Below are positions 31,563 through 32,461 of a stretch of DNA of 32,461 nucleotides, in pieces. The stretch covers positions 1 through 32,461 of the forward strand of contig CAMYKY010000030.1 of NCBI GenBank assembly GCA_947259165.1, in the 5' to 3' direction. The first letter of the stretch is position 1; every line of letters begins with the position of its first letter. The notes below the pieces were generated by a model, which saw nothing but the letters and a program-made list of their open reading frames with translations, was not told the DNA's origin and made no database searches. Position numbers and translations under genes: made by a program. Origin of the DNA: an uncultured Acidobacteriota bacterium. Lineage in GTDB: Bacteria; Acidobacteriota; Vicinamibacteria; Marinacidobacterales; SMYC01.

Positions 31563-31918
31563 CGCGCCGCAGCCAAGAAGAGCAAAACCCAACCCACGAG
31601 AAACGCCAGGCCGCCGATGGGCGTGATGGCGCCAAGCCACCGAACCCCGCTGATACTAAGAATGTAGAGGCTGCCCGAAAAAATGACGATGCCTGTCGTG
31701 AACGCCCACCCGGCGGCGTTCGCCAGGCTCGCCGGGTTCTTGTCGAGGACCCAAGCGACCGCAAATAGCCCCAACGCGTGGTAGACGTGGTAGCGCACCC
31801 CGGTCTCGAAAATCGCAAGCATCTCGGGGGATAGACGTTGGCGTAGCCCGTGAGCGCCGAACGCGCCCAGCGCGACCGCAAGAAACATGAGGATTGCTCC
31901 AACCCGAGCCCATAGCAT
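31559..31918 (-). CDS. DUF423 (YgdD-like) membrane protein
   Basis: This 119-residue protein has four hydrophobic helices and the DUF423 hallmarks GAFGAHGLRQRLSPE, FETGVRYHVYHALGLF and LGAITPIGGLAFLVGW. The family is a conserved small inner-membrane protein group of unknown function. The ATG at 31918 is preceded by TAGAAT and 6 nt, without a Shine-Dalgarno sequence, so it probably opens a leaderless operon that continues through the DsbA-like, EamA and acyltransferase fusion genes. Confidence 0.92.
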   Translation of the reverse strand: MLWARVGAILMFLAVALGAFGAHGLRQRLSPEMLAIFETGVRYHVYHALGLFAVAWVLDKNPASLANAAGWAFTTGIVIFSGSLYILSISGVRWLGAITPIGGLAFLVGWVLLFLAAAR

Positions 31919-31924
31919 GACTGG

Positions 31925-31930
31925 ATTCTA
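31925..31930 (-). promoter_or_regulatory. Predicted -10 box for a leaderless DUF423 operon mRNA
   Basis: The minus strand reads TAGAAT, then CCAGTC, then the ATG at 31918. The hexamer is one base from consensus and the 6-nt spacing repeats that seen at four other first genes. Confidence 0.6.
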
Positions 31931-31985
31931 GCGCACTCGCGAACATCTGGGGCTCGGCCTGCGAGATCGACTGCCGAGGATGCCG

Positions 31986-32461
31986 TCATTTTTCCATGCA
32001 AGGTGTACCACCTGCCGCGGGTATGCGCATGAGTCGATCAAAGTCGGTGAAGACTATCGTGTCGTCGTCGGTCCATGTAGCGCCAGCCCAAGGGCTCCAT
32101 GCAGCATCACACAATTCGACCGACGCCCCCTTGGGAGGCCCGGCCATCTTGTTGAGTTTTCCGTGTGCGTAAAATCCGAGCCAGCTACCGTCGGGCGAGA
32201 AGAAAGGAGCAAAGCCGCTGTCACCTCCTTGAATGGGAACGACCGATAGGTCGCCGCGACTTCGGCGCCAGAGTCGACTTGGCCTGTCTGCGGAGAAGAC
32301 GATTTCGCTGCCATCGGGAGATAGAGCCAGGCCCCCAGTCCCATCTGCGAGCTCATCTAACACTAGTGCACGAACCCGCTGATCCTGTCGGTAAATTCCT
32401 GGCCCTTTTCGGCGCTGACAGCGTTGCTCCTCCTCCGAATATCTAGATATGAATTCGTCGG
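31986..32461 (-). pseudogene. Beta-propeller (PD40/TolB-like) fragment, 5' end off window, early stop
   Basis: The open frame enters from the right edge and ends at 31986. It contains PD40-type blades: GLALSPDGSEIVFSADRP, FFSPDGSWLGFYAHGKL and WTDDDTIVFTDFDRLMRIP. This closely resembles the sensor half of Ser/Thr kinases common in Acidobacteriota, which normally continues for several hundred residues after a segment like RIPAAGGTP. Here TGA follows six codons later (residues ending TPCMEK), so the propeller is cut after about two blades. It is probably a decaying or truncated gene. Continuation beyond the window cannot be judged; a GTG at 32363 is a possible internal start. Confidence 0.6.

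Overview
The window is a GC-rich, densely coded bacterial stretch with about 30 protein genes. I see no rRNA, tRNA, CRISPR array, transposase or phage gene. The best lineage guess is Acidobacteriota or a relative. This rests on the right-edge fragment, which looks like the beta-propeller tail of the Ser/Thr kinases common in that phylum, and on several Tat- or Sec-exported versions of normally cytoplasmic enzyme families. That is family-level inference, not a marker-gene assignment.

Layout. (1) 1-8222, minus strand: a possible nine-gene transcription unit. It starts with a small lipoprotein and a Gly-rich protein, followed by a seven-gene block in which every junction overlaps by 1 or 4 nt: Tat-type substrate-binding protein, ABC ATPase, ABC permease, FAD oxidoreductase, class III CoA-transferase, enoyl-CoA hydratase, and an exported adenosine-deaminase-like protein cut by the window edge. 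It reads as an uptake-plus-catabolism module of unknown substrate. (2) 8281-12242: DinB-like protein, Tat-exported metallophosphoesterase, exported nucleosidase (minus), and a divergent S-adenosylhomocysteine-hydrolase-like enzyme. (3) 12384-17148: a small hypothetical (minus), then a tesA-ybbA-ybbP-type locus (lipoprotein esterase, ABC ATPase, large FtsX-type permease). An intergenic inverted-repeat element splits the ATPase from the permease. (4) 17254-21782: GT-C membrane glycosyltransferase (minus), diverging from an exported atypical-kinase-like protein plus a GT87-type glycosyltransferase. (5) 21784-27562: exported hypothetical (minus), exported UbiB/ABC1-like kinase, Tat-exported SelA-like PLP enzyme, AI-2E family transporter, NTF2-like protein. 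(6) 27534-31918, minus: acyl-CoA/ACP synthetase-ACP-PlsC fusion, EamA transporter, cytoplasmic DsbA/FrnE-like protein and DUF423 protein, in one tight operon. (7) 31986-32461: prematurely ending beta-propeller fragment that runs off the edge.

The most interesting non-gene signal is a recurrent promoter layout. Five genes that start transcription units carry a TANNNT box exactly 6 nt before the ATG and have no Shine-Dalgarno sequence, which implies leaderless mRNAs. Other genes in the same window have clear Shine-Dalgarno sequences, so two initiation modes appear to coexist. A second signal is a pair of intergenic elements (12255-12378 and 14385-14561) built alike: short tandem units in inverted orientation around a core containing GATTCGAA.

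No gene-free stretch exceeds 300 nt. The longest (14341-14589) is mostly the repeat element.
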